From Myxococcus xanthus (lineage in GTDB: Bacteria; Myxococcota; Myxococcia; Myxococcales; Myxococcaceae): a stretch of DNA of 64,000 bases. Each line of letters begins with the position of its first letter. The first letter of the stretch is position 1. Made by a program: the position numbers and the translations under genes. Of this stretch, positions 16,782-25,453 are shown piece after piece. The DNA lies in NCBI RefSeq assembly GCF_006402735.1, contig NZ_CP017174.1:7358001-7422000 (forward strand), given 5' to 3'. Under the pieces are notes generated by a model. That model was given only the letters and a program-made list of their open reading frames with translations, was not told where the DNA came from and ran no database searches.

Positions 16782-18152
16782 TCAAGCAGCGGCGCGCGTC
16801 CCCACGGGGCGGCGCACCCAGAGTCCCGACGGGCGCGGCATCGGCTGGCCGCGCTCGAAAACCTTCGTCCCTCGCAGGAACGTCATCTCCACCACGCCCG
16901 TCAACGTCCGGCCCGCGTACGGTGTTATCGGATGACGGTGTAGCAGGCGCTGTGGCTCCACGGCGAATGAAGCGTCCGGGTCGAACACCACCAGGTCCGC
17001 GTCCGCGCCGGGCGCCAGCGTCCCCTTGATACCCGCGAGGCCCACCAGCCGCGCGGGAGCTTCGCACATCCAGCGCACCAGCGACTCCAGCCCCAGGCTG
17101 CGCCGCTTCGCCTCCGTCCACACCGCCGGCAGGCTGAGCTGCAACGACGCGATGCCGCCCCAGGCCGCGCCGAAGTCGCCGCGATCCAGGTGCTTCAGCG
17201 CGGGCGTGCACGGCGAGTGGTCCGACACCACCAGCTCGATGTCCCCCTGCGCCAGCCCGGCCCACAGCCGCTCGCGGTTCTCCGCCTCGCGGATGGGTGG
17301 CGCGCACTTGAAGTGAGTAGCGCCGTCCTCAATCTCCTCCGCCGTGAAGCTCAGGTAGTGCGGGCACGTCTCCACCGACACATCCAGGCCCTCGCGCCGG
17401 GCCTCGCGCAGCACGGGCAGCGCCTCCGCGGAGGACAGGTGGACGATGTGCACGCGGCAGCGGTGCGCGCGCGCCAGCCCCACCATCATCCGGATGGCCT
17501 CGTTCTCCCAGCGCTTCGGACGGGACTCCAGGTAGCCGCGATACGTGCGCGCGTCCCCACCGGCGACCAGCCCCTCCACCGGGGACTCCAGCTCCGCGTG
17601 GACGATGAGCGGGACACCCCGGCGCGCGAGGATGGGCATCGCCACATCCAGCACCTCGCGCGTCGCATGCGGGAACTCGTCCACACCGGAGGGGCACAGG
17701 AAGCACTTGAAGCCGGAGATGCCCGCGTCGATGAGCGCCTCCAACTCCCCCGCGTTGCCCGGGATGACGCCGCCCCAGAAGGCGTGGTCCACCTGACAAC
17801 GGCCCTGGGCCGCCTCGGCCTTCAGCTTCAGCGCCGCCAGCGTGGTGGTGGGTGGCAGCGAGTTGAGCGGCATGTCCACCACCGTGGTGATGCCTCCCGC
17901 CGCCGCCGCGCGTGTGGCCGTCTCGAAGCCCTCCCATTCCGTGCGGCCGGGCTCGTTGATGTGCGCGTGGCTGTCCACCACACCTGGCATCACCACCTTG
18001 TCGCCCACGTCCACCACTGGCAGTCCGGAGGGAGTCTCCGCGTGAGACACCACCGCGGCCACCTTGCCGCCACGCACCACGACCGCCGCCTCGCGCACGC
18101 CTTCGCCCGTGACCACGCGCCGGCCGCGCACCACGAACTGCTCTCCACTCAT
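16782..18152 (-). CDS. allB: Allantoinase
   Basis: The 456-residue amidohydrolase has all metal-site elements: DSHAHINEPGRTEWEGF, the carboxylated Lys in SGFKCFLCPSGVDEF, IVHAELE, HIVHLSSAEA and VSDHSPCT. The HINEPGRTEWEG and CPSGVDEF motifs separate allantoinase from dihydroorotase and hydantoinase. It opens the allantoin ring to allantoate. Its ATG overlaps the stop of the upstream flavoprotein gene by 4 bp, and allantoicase follows after 21 bases. Confidence 0.95.
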   Translation of the reverse strand: MSGEQFVVRGRRVVTGEGVREAAVVVRGGKVAAVVSHAETPSGLPVVDVGDKVVMPGVVDSHAHINEPGRTEWEGFETATRAAAAGGITTVVDMPLNSLPPTTTLAALKLKAEAAQGRCQVDHAFWGGVIPGNAGELEALIDAGISGFKCFLCPSGVDEFPHATREVLDVAMPILARRGVPLIVHAELESPVEGLVAGGDARTYRGYLESRPKRWENEAIRMMVGLARAHRCRVHIVHLSSAEALPVLREARREGLDVSVETCPHYLSFTAEEIEDGATHFKCAPPIREAENRERLWAGLAQGDIELVVSDHSPCTPALKHLDRGDFGAAWGGIASLQLSLPAVWTEAKRRSLGLESLVRWMCEAPARLVGLAGIKGTLAPGADADLVVFDPDASFAVEPQRLLHRHPITPYAGRTLTGVVEMTFLRGTKVFERGQPMPRPSGLWVRRPVGTRAAA

Positions 18153-19603
18153 GGCTCGAATTCCTTCTCGTCGTAACCCGCAAGGGACTCGAAGAACGCG
18201 TCCCGGTCATCCACGTAGAGCTGCCGCGTCACCCCGGACACGAGCCGGGGCAGGCCGTACTTCATGCCGGAGATGCTCGCGCCCCCGAAGCCCAGCGAGA
18301 GCAGGCAGCCAAAGGTGAAGTTGAAGATGCCCTGGAGCCATGGCGCCTGCCCCGGTTGCTTCTCCTGAAGCTCGAAGTGCGCGCCCAGGTACGGGTGCCG
18401 CAGCAGGTCCGCGTGCGACTGCCCCTCGGGCGGCGTGTACCGGTCCTTCCACAGGGCGATGTCGCCGTGGAGGCCCGCCAGTTCCGGACGCAGCGACAGG
18501 TCCGTCACCGTGCCGCTGCCGATGATGAGCTTGTCGAACACGAACTGCCCATGAGGCGTGGTGACGCGCGCCTGTCCGCCCACCTCTTCCGCGCCGAGCC
18601 AGGGACTGCCGCCGTGCAGGTGGAACTGGGGAAAGGCACGCGCCCGGCTGAAAGTGTCCGACGGTGGCAACTGCCCCATCTCGATGATGCGGTGGATGAA
18701 ACGCCAGCGGTCCGCGTCCGGCAGGTCCGCGTGGTGCTTGAGAAAGCCCACGAACTCCGCCCAGCGGTAGGGATTCACGTTGGGCAGCGTCTTGCGCCGG
18801 TAGAAGAGGTGGACCTCGGCCGCGCCGTGCTCCAGCGCAACGGAGGCATTGTCGAACGCGGAGGCCCCGGCGCCGAGCACCCCCACGCGCTTGCCACGCA
18901 GGGCCTCGAAGTCGATGGCGTCGCGCGTGTGGGCGTACAGCTCGCGCCGCAGCCCGGCCACCACGGACGGCACCTCCCAGCAACCGGAGCCGTCAATGCC
19001 CATGGCCAGCACCACCTTGCGCGCATGCGCCATGTCCGTGGTGCCCTTGCGCGTGTCGACGAGTGGAACGGAGAAGCAGCCCTCCTCCGCGCCCCAGGCG
19101 ATGGCCCCCGCGCGCGTGCCACACCGCACGGGGATGGCGAGCGTGCGGCGATACCAGTCGAGGTAGTCCGCCCACAGCTCCTTGGGGATTCGGACCATCG
19201 CCTCCCACGAACCTTCGCCGTGCTGCGCCTCGTACCAGGACTGGAAGCAGAGGTTGGGCAGGTTGTGGTCCGGGCCCGTCAGGTGCTTGGGTGTCCGCAG
19301 CGTGTGCATGCGGGCGAAGGTCTTCCACGGTCCGGCGAGGCCCTGCTCGCAGTCATCCACCACGAGCAGGTTCGTGACGCGCTCACGCATCAGCCCGAAG
19401 GCGGCGGTGAGCCCGCTCTGCCCACCACCGATGACGAGCACGTCCAACACGGCCCGTCCGTCCCGCGTGCGGCGCGGCAGCACCCACGGTCTGCGTGGGT
19501 ACTCCAACTGCTCCAGGTCCTTTCGGATTCGAGTTTCCAGCGCGGCGAGAGCAGAGGCGGAAGGCAGCTCGGCGGGGCTCGAGGGGACGCGCATGGGCCT
19601 CAT
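18149..19603 (-). CDS. FAD/NAD(P)H monooxygenase-like flavoprotein leading the purine operon
   Basis: The 484-residue product has two dinucleotide-binding motifs, VIGGGQSG (about residues 57-64, FAD) and VGVLGAGASAFDN (about 240, NAD(P)), in the order seen in flavin-containing and Baeyer-Villiger monooxygenases. Between them lies a Gly/Trp-rich link to AHTRD where FMOs have an FxGxxxH motif. It is the first gene of the operon and overlaps allantoinase by 4 bp. No urate oxidase, PuuD or HpxO-like gene is seen in the operon, so this enzyme may do the urate oxidation step. That is inference from position; the family has no proven uricases that I know of. An alternative start lies at 19594. Confidence 0.82.
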   Translation of the reverse strand: MRPMRVPSSPAELPSASALAALETRIRKDLEQLEYPRRPWVLPRRTRDGRAVLDVLVIGGGQSGLTAAFGLMRERVTNLLVVDDCEQGLAGPWKTFARMHTLRTPKHLTGPDHNLPNLCFQSWYEAQHGEGSWEAMVRIPKELWADYLDWYRRTLAIPVRCGTRAGAIAWGAEEGCFSVPLVDTRKGTTDMAHARKVVLAMGIDGSGCWEVPSVVAGLRRELYAHTRDAIDFEALRGKRVGVLGAGASAFDNASVALEHGAAEVHLFYRRKTLPNVNPYRWAEFVGFLKHHADLPDADRWRFIHRIIEMGQLPPSDTFSRARAFPQFHLHGGSPWLGAEEVGGQARVTTPHGQFVFDKLIIGSGTVTDLSLRPELAGLHGDIALWKDRYTPPEGQSHADLLRHPYLGAHFELQEKQPGQAPWLQGIFNFTFGCLLSLGFGGASISGMKYGLPRLVSGVTRQLYVDDRDAFFESLAGYDEKEFEP

Positions 19604-19657
19604 CGTACCCGCGCACCGCGTCAGTGAGCCAAGACGCCCCGGAATGACAGGGAATTG

Positions 19658-19682
19658 TCCAAAACCTCAAAGGTTCATTGGA
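19658..19682. promoter_or_regulatory. Imperfect inverted repeat in a divergent promoter region
   Basis: AACCT-CAA-AGGTT (19663-19675) is flanked by TCCAA (19658) and TTGGA (19678), giving nested half-sites between the purine operon and the P5C dehydrogenase gene. It is in the right place to be an operator for either operon. No regulator gene is adjacent, so this is a weak call. Confidence 0.3.
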
Positions 19683-19764
19683 GATTACGCCACCTTCAAC
19701 GCTTCCCCCACTGGGCTGCTTGGCTATGCTGCGCGCCCTTCGTTTCCGCCCGAGGTGAATCCGC

Positions 19765-21420
19765 GTGATCAACGCCAATACCCGCGTCCCGCCGCCGAAG
19801 AACGAGCCTGTCCTCTCCTATGCGCCCGGCACGACCGAGCGCCGGGAGGTGCAGGCCGAGCTGAAGCGCATGGCCGGTGAGCAGATCGACATCCCCGTCA
19901 TCATCGGCGGCAAGCACATCCGCACCGGCAAGACGGACACCGTGCGCATGCCGCACAACCACTCGCACGTGCTGGCCACGCTGCACGAGGCGGATGCCAG
20001 CCACGCGGAGCAGGCCATCCAGGCCGCCCTGGCCGTCAAGGACGACTGGGCTCGCATGCCCTTCCAGTCGCGCGCCGCCATCTTCCTGCGCGCCGCGGAG
20101 CTGCTGGCCTCGCGCTACCGCCCCATCCTCAACGCCGCCACCATGCTGGGGCAGTCCAAGACGGCCCACCAGGCGGAGATTGACGCGACGTGCGAGGCCG
20201 TGGACTTCCTGCGCTACAACGTCCACTTCGCCGAGCAGATTCTCGGCTGGCAGCCGGAGGCCGCGCACCAGACGTGGAACATGACGGACTACCGTCCGCT
20301 GGACGGCTTCGTCTTCGCGGTGGCACCGTTCAACTTCACGGCCATTGCCCTCAACCTGGCCACCGCGCCGGCCATCATGGGCAACGTGGTGCTCTTCAAG
20401 CCGTCGTCCACCGCGGCCCTGAGCGCCTGGTACATCATGGAGCTGCTACGCGAGGCGGGCCTGCCCGACGGCGTCATCAACATGCTCCCGGGTGACGGCC
20501 CCACGGTGGGCAACCCGGTGCTGGCCAGCCCGCACCTGGGCGGCATCCACTTCACCGGCTCCACGCCGACGTTCAACGCCATGTGGCGCACGGTGGGAGA
20601 GAACATCTCCCGCTACAAGCAGTACCCCCGCATCGTCGGCGAGACGGGCGGCAAGGACTTCATCGTCGCCCACCCGTCCGCGGCGGACGACCTGGAGGCG
20701 CTCGCGGTGGCCATCGTCCGCGGCGGCTTCGAGTACCAGGGCCAGAAGTGCTCCGCGGCCAGCCGCGTCTTCATCCCCGAATCCCTGTGGCCCAAGCTGA
20801 AGCCGCGCCTCCAGGCGCTCATCAGCGAGGTTCGCATGGGCGACGTGTCGGACTTCCGCAACTTCATGGGCGCCGTCATCGACGAGAAGTCCTTCAAGAA
20901 GGTCTCCTCGTACATCGACCTGGCCAAGAGCGACAGCGGGGCCAGCATCGTGGCCGGTGGTGACGTGGACCGGAAGCAGGGCTGGTTCGTGAAGCCCACG
21001 CTGGTGCAGCTCGACAGCCCCACCCACCGAATCCTCCGCGAGGAGATCTTCGCGCCGCTGGTGGGCCTGCACGTCTACCCGGATGCGAAGTACGAGGAGA
21101 CGCTGCGTGAGGTCGACCAGGCCGCGTCCTACGCCCTCACCGGCGCGGTGTTCGCGCGCGACCGGAAGGCCATCGACACGGCGCTGCGCGAGCTGCGCCA
21201 CGCGGCGGGCAACTTCTACATCAACGACAAGCCCACCGGCGCTGTCGTGGGCCAGCAGCCCTTCGGCGGTGGACGCGCGTCCGGCACCAACGACAAGGCG
21301 GGCTCGGCGCTCAACCTGGTGCGGTGGACCAGCCCCCGCACCATCAAGGAGACCTTCGTCCCGCCCGTGAAGGTGCCCTACCCCTTCATGGACAACGACC
21401 CGAACGAAGGCGCCATCTGA
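19765..21420 (+). CDS. pruA: Delta-1-pyrroline-5-carboxylate dehydrogenase
   Basis: The 551-residue aldehyde dehydrogenase is of the stand-alone P5CDH type, close in length to the animal ALDH4A1 form. Family segments are present: APFNFTAIALNLATAPA, VGETGGKDF (general base Glu), GFEYQGQKCSAASR (catalytic Cys) and a C-terminal PFGGGRASGTNDKAG. It oxidises glutamate-gamma-semialdehyde to glutamate in proline catabolism. GTG at 19765 with CGAGG nine bases upstream. The proline dehydrogenase partner is not in this window. An aldose-epimerase-like gene follows 7 bases later and should be cotranscribed. Confidence 0.93.
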   Translation: MINANTRVPPPKNEPVLSYAPGTTERREVQAELKRMAGEQIDIPVIIGGKHIRTGKTDTVRMPHNHSHVLATLHEADASHAEQAIQAALAVKDDWARMPFQSRAAIFLRAAELLASRYRPILNAATMLGQSKTAHQAEIDATCEAVDFLRYNVHFAEQILGWQPEAAHQTWNMTDYRPLDGFVFAVAPFNFTAIALNLATAPAIMGNVVLFKPSSTAALSAWYIMELLREAGLPDGVINMLPGDGPTVGNPVLASPHLGGIHFTGSTPTFNAMWRTVGENISRYKQYPRIVGETGGKDFIVAHPSAADDLEALAVAIVRGGFEYQGQKCSAASRVFIPESLWPKLKPRLQALISEVRMGDVSDFRNFMGAVIDEKSFKKVSSYIDLAKSDSGASIVAGGDVDRKQGWFVKPTLVQLDSPTHRILREEIFAPLVGLHVYPDAKYEETLREVDQAASYALTGAVFARDRKAIDTALRELRHAAGNFYINDKPTGAVVGQQPFGGGRASGTNDKAGSALNLVRWTSPRTIKETFVPPVKVPYPFMDNDPNEGAI

Positions 21421-21427
21421 GGCACGT

Positions 21428-22276
21428 ATGAACGGTCCGTTCCCCGGCATCGCAGGACTGGACACGTACGCGCTGGTGGACGGCGGGTGCCGCGTGGAGG
21501 TCATTCCTTCACGCGGGGCCCTCGTCAGCCGGATGTACGTAGACGGCGACGAGTGGCTGTACCTCGACGAGGCCACCGTCGCGGACCCGGCGAAGAACGT
21601 GCGCGGGGGCATCCCCGTGCTGTTCCCCAACGCCGGGCCGCTGCCGGGGGACACCTACTCCGTGGACCGTCATCAATACACGCTGCAGCAGCACGGCTTC
21701 GCGCGGAAGCTGCCGTGGAAGGTGCGGCAGGCGGACGCGTCACAGCTGGTGGTGGAGCTGTCTTCCAACGAGGAGACGCTGCGCCACTTCCCGTGGCGGT
21801 TCGACGCACGGCTCACCTTCTCGCTGGCCGGCCAACGGCTCACGCTGGAGAGCGAGTTCGAGAACCAGGACACGCGGCCCATGCCGCTGCACCTGGGCTT
21901 CCATCCGTACTTCCGCGTGCCGGACGCGGCGAAGGCCCAAGCGGGCGTGGACACGGACGCCACGCGCGCGTGGGACAACTGGCGCAAGCAGGACGTGGCC
22001 GTCACCGGGCTGAACCTCACCGAGGAGGAAGTGGACCTTCACTTGAAGGACCACTCGAAGCCGGGCACGACGCTAGAGCGGGGCCCCGGGCTCAAGCCCA
22101 TCCGCCTGTCGTGGAGCCCGGAGTACCGCGTCCTCGTCGTGTGGACACTGCGCGGGAAGGACTTCGTCTGCGTGGAGCCGTGGACGGCCGCGAAGGGTGC
22201 GCTGGCCACGGGCGAAGGGCTGCCTCACGTGCAGCCCGGGGCGCGGACGTCGCTTCGCTTCGATATCCAAGGCTGA
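21428..22276 (+). CDS. Aldose-1-epimerase (galactose mutarotase) family protein
   Basis: The 282-residue product has the mutarotase-fold markers GIPVLFPNAGP, QQHGFARKLPW, LHLGFHPYFRV and CVEPWTA, resembling the YeaD-like D-hexose-6-phosphate epimerase branch more than GalM. The catalytic His and Glu positions (HGFAR, HLGFHPYF, VEPW) are filled. It would interconvert anomers of a sugar or sugar phosphate. It follows pruA after 7 bases, and no sugar genes are nearby, so the pairing is unexplained. It ends 42 bases before a perfect 18-bp inverted repeat. Confidence 0.88.
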   Translation: MNGPFPGIAGLDTYALVDGGCRVEVIPSRGALVSRMYVDGDEWLYLDEATVADPAKNVRGGIPVLFPNAGPLPGDTYSVDRHQYTLQQHGFARKLPWKVRQADASQLVVELSSNEETLRHFPWRFDARLTFSLAGQRLTLESEFENQDTRPMPLHLGFHPYFRVPDAAKAQAGVDTDATRAWDNWRKQDVAVTGLNLTEEEVDLHLKDHSKPGTTLERGPGLKPIRLSWSPEYRVLVVWTLRGKDFVCVEPWTAAKGALATGEGLPHVQPGARTSLRFDIQG

Positions 22277-22318
22277 GCGGCAGGGCCCGGAGCCTCCCGG
22301 GGCGACTCCTGCACCTTG

Positions 22319-22374
22319 CTGTTCGGAAATGTCGGGACATTTGCCCGCGCAAAACCCCCGACATTTCCGAACAG
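22319..22374. repeat. Perfect 18-bp inverted repeat between convergent genes
   Basis: CTGTTCGGAAATGTCGGG (22319-22336) is exactly complementary to CCCGACATTTCCGAACAG (22357-22374), with a 20-base spacer. The left arm also overlaps a second dyad, AAATGTC-GG-GACATTT (22327-22342), so the motif AAATGTC/GACATTT occurs three times. It lies between the stop at 22276 and the LysR stop at 22406. It may be a bidirectional terminator, but there is no T tract on either side. A mobile or REP-like element is the other option. Confidence 0.75.
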
Positions 22375-22405
22375 CGAGCGCATGGTCCCATTCCGGGCCG
22401 GGCCC

Positions 22406-23311
22406 CTACCCCGTCAGCGCGAGCAACTCGCCTCGCAACCAGCGGTTGCGCGGGTCCGCGTCCGTCTGTCGGTGCCAGTAGACATGAAGCTCCAGTGGGG
22501 GCAGTGACAGCGGCATCGGCAGGAGGTGGTTGCCCAGCAGCGCGTGCAACTCCGCCGCGCGCCGCCTCGGCATCGTCAGCAGCAAGTCGGAGTCCGCGAC
22601 GAGTTTGAACGCGGCCTCGTAGTGCTGGCAGCGGACGACGACGTCACGCTGGTAGCCCAGGCGGCTGAGCACCAGGTCCTCCACGGCCAGCCCGGTGCGG
22701 CGCGAGGACACGGTGACGTGCCGGGCCGCCATGTACTTCGCCACGTCCAGCTTGCGCCTGCGTTGGCTCACCACGCAGAAGGTGTCTTGCAACAGGGCCG
22801 CGCGCTTCAGCTCCGCGCCGGTCTGCTGCTCCACGTCGATGGAGAGGTCGAGCCGCCCCGACGCGAGGTCCCGCTCCAGCCGCGCCCGGTCGAGCCGGAC
22901 ACTGGAGATGCGGACCTCCGGCGCGTGTGCCCGTAACCGAGCCACGAGCAGCGGGAGAATCGACGGCTCCAGCACGTCGTTCATCGCCACCGTGAACTGG
23001 CTTACGTCCCGGCGAGGGTCGAAGCCGCGTCCGCGATGAACCGCCTGTTCGAACAGCGCCAGCGCCTCCCGAATCTCCGGCGCCAGGCGCTCCGCGAACG
23101 CCGTGGGCGCCACACCGCGCCCCTCCCGGACGAACAGCGGCGCTCCCAGCTGCTCACGCAGGCGGGCCAGCGCATGGCTCACGGCTGACTGGCTGAGGAA
23201 CAGGACCTCCGCCGCGCGCGTCAGGTTCCGCTCCCGGAGCACCACGTCGAACACGCGGAAGAGGTTGAGGTCCAGCCGGGCGAGCCGTGCCGAATCCTGA
23301 ACAGGGTTCAT
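22406..23311 (-). CDS. LysR-family transcription regulator
   Basis: The 301-residue product has the N-terminal winged helix-turn-helix (about residues 10-70: LNLFRVFDVVLRERNLTRAA, LFLSQSAVSHALARLREQLG) and a C-terminal effector domain of periplasmic-binding-protein type. The ligand cannot be read from sequence. It is divergent from a four-gene acyl-CoA operon with only about 60 bases between starts, the classic arrangement for a LysR regulator and its target. A T-N11-A dyad overlaps its start codon. Confidence 0.93.
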   Translation of the reverse strand: MNPVQDSARLARLDLNLFRVFDVVLRERNLTRAAEVLFLSQSAVSHALARLREQLGAPLFVREGRGVAPTAFAERLAPEIREALALFEQAVHRGRGFDPRRDVSQFTVAMNDVLEPSILPLLVARLRAHAPEVRISSVRLDRARLERDLASGRLDLSIDVEQQTGAELKRAALLQDTFCVVSQRRRKLDVAKYMAARHVTVSSRRTGLAVEDLVLSRLGYQRDVVVRCQHYEAAFKLVADSDLLLTMPRRRAAELHALLGNHLLPMPLSLPPLELHVYWHRQTDADPRNRWLRGELLALTG

Positions 23312-23326
23312 GGTTACACATGACCA
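23311..23326. promoter_or_regulatory. Candidate LysR-type operator
   Basis: TGGT-N8-ACCA (23311-23326) gives two overlapping T-N11-A matches (T23311/A23323 and T23314/A23326), the LysR-family box. It covers the first base of the lysR coding sequence and lies about 50 bases before the dehydrogenase start at 23371. Such a site would allow autorepression and control of the operon. Confidence 0.4.
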
Positions 23327-23370
23327 ACATTCACTGGATGCATCAAGGCCCCATGCGCAGGATGAAGGCC

Positions 23371-24606
23371 ATGGACTTCGAGCCCAGTGAGCGAGCCAAG
23401 GACTACCTGGAGCGCGTGAAGCGCTTCATGAGCGAGCACATCCTCCCTGCGGAAAACCGCTACCACGAGGAGCTGCGAGCCACGGCCCAGGGCGGCGACT
23501 GGAAGACGTGGCGTGTGCCCCCCGTCATGGAGGAGCTCAAGGCCAAGGCGAAGGCCCAGGGCCTGTGGAACCTGTTCCTCCCCGACGAGAAGCTCGGCGC
23601 AGGGCTCAGCACGCTCGAATACGCCCCCATCGCCGAGGAGACGGGCCGCAGCTTCATCGCCCCCGAGGTCTTCAACTGCAGCGCCCCGGACACCGGCAAC
23701 ATGGAGGTGCTCTGGAAGTACGGCTCCGAGACGCAGCAGGATCGCTGGCTGAAGCCGCTGCTGGCCGGGGACATCCGCTCGGTGTTCTGCATGACGGAGC
23801 CGGACGTGGCCTCGTCGGATGCCACCAATATGGCGGCCACCGCCATCGTCGACGGCGACGAGGTGGTCCTCAATGGCACCAAGTGGTGGTCCAGCGGCCT
23901 GGGGCACCCCAACGCGCAGGTGGTCATCTTCATGGCCCGCACGCCCGACACCGGTGGGGACCGCCACCACCAGCACTCCATGGTGCTGGTGCCGCTGGAC
24001 GCGCCGGGCGTGAGCATCCGCCGCATGCTTCCCGTGTACGGCGACTATGACGCGCCCCACGGCCACGGCGAAGTCCACTTCCAAGACGTGCGGGTGCCAC
24101 GCGACAACATCATCGCCGGAGCGGGGATGGGCTTCGAGATTGCCCAGGGCCGGCTCGGGCCGGGGCGCATCCACCACTGCATGCGCTGCATCGGCGCGGC
24201 GGAGCGCTCCTTGGAGCTGATGATTGACCGGGGCATGAAGCGCACGGCCTTCGGAAAACCGCTCCTCAACCTGGGTGGCAACCGCGAGAAGGTGGCGGAG
24301 GCGCGCATCGCCATCGACCAGGCGCGGCTCTTGACGCTCTACGCGGCCTGGAAGATGGACCAGGTGGGAGCACTTGGAGCCATGACCGAGATTTCCGCCA
24401 TCAAGGTCGTCGCGCCAAGTGTCCTCCAGAAGGTGGTGGATGACGCCATCCAGCTTCACGGCGGCGCGGGCGTATCCCAAGATACGCCGCTGGCGGGCTT
24501 CTTCGCCCAGGCGCGCAGCCTGCGCCTCGCGGATGGCCCGGACGAAGTGCACAAGGGTCTCATCGCCCGCATCGAGCTGTCGAAGCGGGGCTTCTCCCGG
24601 AGCTGA
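23371..24606 (+). CDS. Acyl-CoA dehydrogenase, ACAD10/11 type
   Basis: The product is about 411 residues from the ATG at 23371 (MDFEPSERAKDYLERVKRF). Earlier in-frame ATGs at 23353 and 23362 are possible. FAD-binding segments FCMTEPDVASSDATNM and KWWSSGLGHPNA are present, and the C terminus has LADGPDEVHK where ordinary short-chain enzymes have a YEGT motif. This DGPDEVH form, with Asp at the position of the usual catalytic Glu, is typical of the ACAD10/11-like class. In animals that class is fused to an APH kinase domain and acts on 4-hydroxyacyl-CoA via a phosphorylated intermediate. The APH-type gene two steps downstream fits. First gene of the operon. Confidence 0.92.
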   Translation: MDFEPSERAKDYLERVKRFMSEHILPAENRYHEELRATAQGGDWKTWRVPPVMEELKAKAKAQGLWNLFLPDEKLGAGLSTLEYAPIAEETGRSFIAPEVFNCSAPDTGNMEVLWKYGSETQQDRWLKPLLAGDIRSVFCMTEPDVASSDATNMAATAIVDGDEVVLNGTKWWSSGLGHPNAQVVIFMARTPDTGGDRHHQHSMVLVPLDAPGVSIRRMLPVYGDYDAPHGHGEVHFQDVRVPRDNIIAGAGMGFEIAQGRLGPGRIHHCMRCIGAAERSLELMIDRGMKRTAFGKPLLNLGGNREKVAEARIAIDQARLLTLYAAWKMDQVGALGAMTEISAIKVVAPSVLQKVVDDAIQLHGGAGVSQDTPLAGFFAQARSLRLADGPDEVHKGLIARIELSKRGFSRS

Positions 24607-24611
24607 CGGCC

Positions 24612-25436
24612 ATGGCAACTCAACGCATCTTCATTACCGGTGGTGCCAGCGGACTTGGCAAGGCCATCGCCGTGCGCTTCGCTCGCGCTGGCTGGAAGGT
24701 CTGCATCGGCGACGTCAACGACGCACGAGGCGAAGAGGCCTTGAAGGAACTCTCCGCCCTGGCGCCCCAGGCCCATTACCTGCGCTGTGACGTGCGGCGC
24801 GAGGAAGACCTGCGCGAGGCCCTGGACTGGCTCACGGACCAGTGGGGCGGCGTGGACGTGGTCATCAACAACGCCGGTGTCGCGCAGGCCGGCGCCATCG
24901 AGGACGTGTCGATTGACGACTGGCAGTGGATCATCGACATCAACCTGCTGGGCGTCGTGCGCGGGTGCAAGGTGTTCACGCCTGCCTTCAAGCAGCAGGG
25001 CCACGGCCACATCGTCAACGTCGCGTCCATGGCGGGCCTGCTCGATGTGCCGCTGATGAGCAGCTACAACGCGACCAAGGCCGCCGTGGTGTCGCTGTCC
25101 GAGACGCTGCACAACGAACTGGCGGAGCACGGCATCGGCGTCAGCGTCGTGTGTCCGTCCTTCTTCAAGACGAACCTGGGTGATTCGCTGCGCACCACGG
25201 ACCCTCGGCTGGGGGCCACCATGGCGCGGCTGCTGGAGCGCTCCGCCATCACCGCGGATGACATCGCCAACGACGTCTTCGACGCGGTGGCCGAGCGCGG
25301 TTTCTACATCCTGCCCCACGCGGACGGCCGCAGGGCTTGGCGGATGAAGCGCCTGCTGCCACGCGAACTCTACGCGTGGGTCATGCGCCGGAACACGCGG
25401 GGCATGCGCCCTGGCGCTCATCCAAAGGCCGGCTGA
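24612..25436 (+). CDS. Short-chain dehydrogenase/reductase
   Basis: The 274-residue classical SDR has the cofactor motif TGGASGLGKA at residues 10-19 and CDVRRE, NNAGVAQAG, then the active-site triad in NVASMAG and SSYNATKAA. The cofactor is probably NAD(H) or NADP(H); Asp at the end of beta-2 (IGDVND) favours NAD. It starts 5 bases after the dehydrogenase stop. In an operon of this kind it could interconvert a keto- and hydroxyacyl-CoA, by analogy with the SDR of the levulinate pathway; that is inference. Confidence 0.9.
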   Translation: MATQRIFITGGASGLGKAIAVRFARAGWKVCIGDVNDARGEEALKELSALAPQAHYLRCDVRREEDLREALDWLTDQWGGVDVVINNAGVAQAGAIEDVSIDDWQWIIDINLLGVVRGCKVFTPAFKQQGHGHIVNVASMAGLLDVPLMSSYNATKAAVVSLSETLHNELAEHGIGVSVVCPSFFKTNLGDSLRTTDPRLGATMARLLERSAITADDIANDVFDAVAERGFYILPHADGRRAWRMKRLLPRELYAWVMRRNTRGMRPGAHPKAG

Positions 25437-25453
25437 ACAAGGGGCCATCACGC

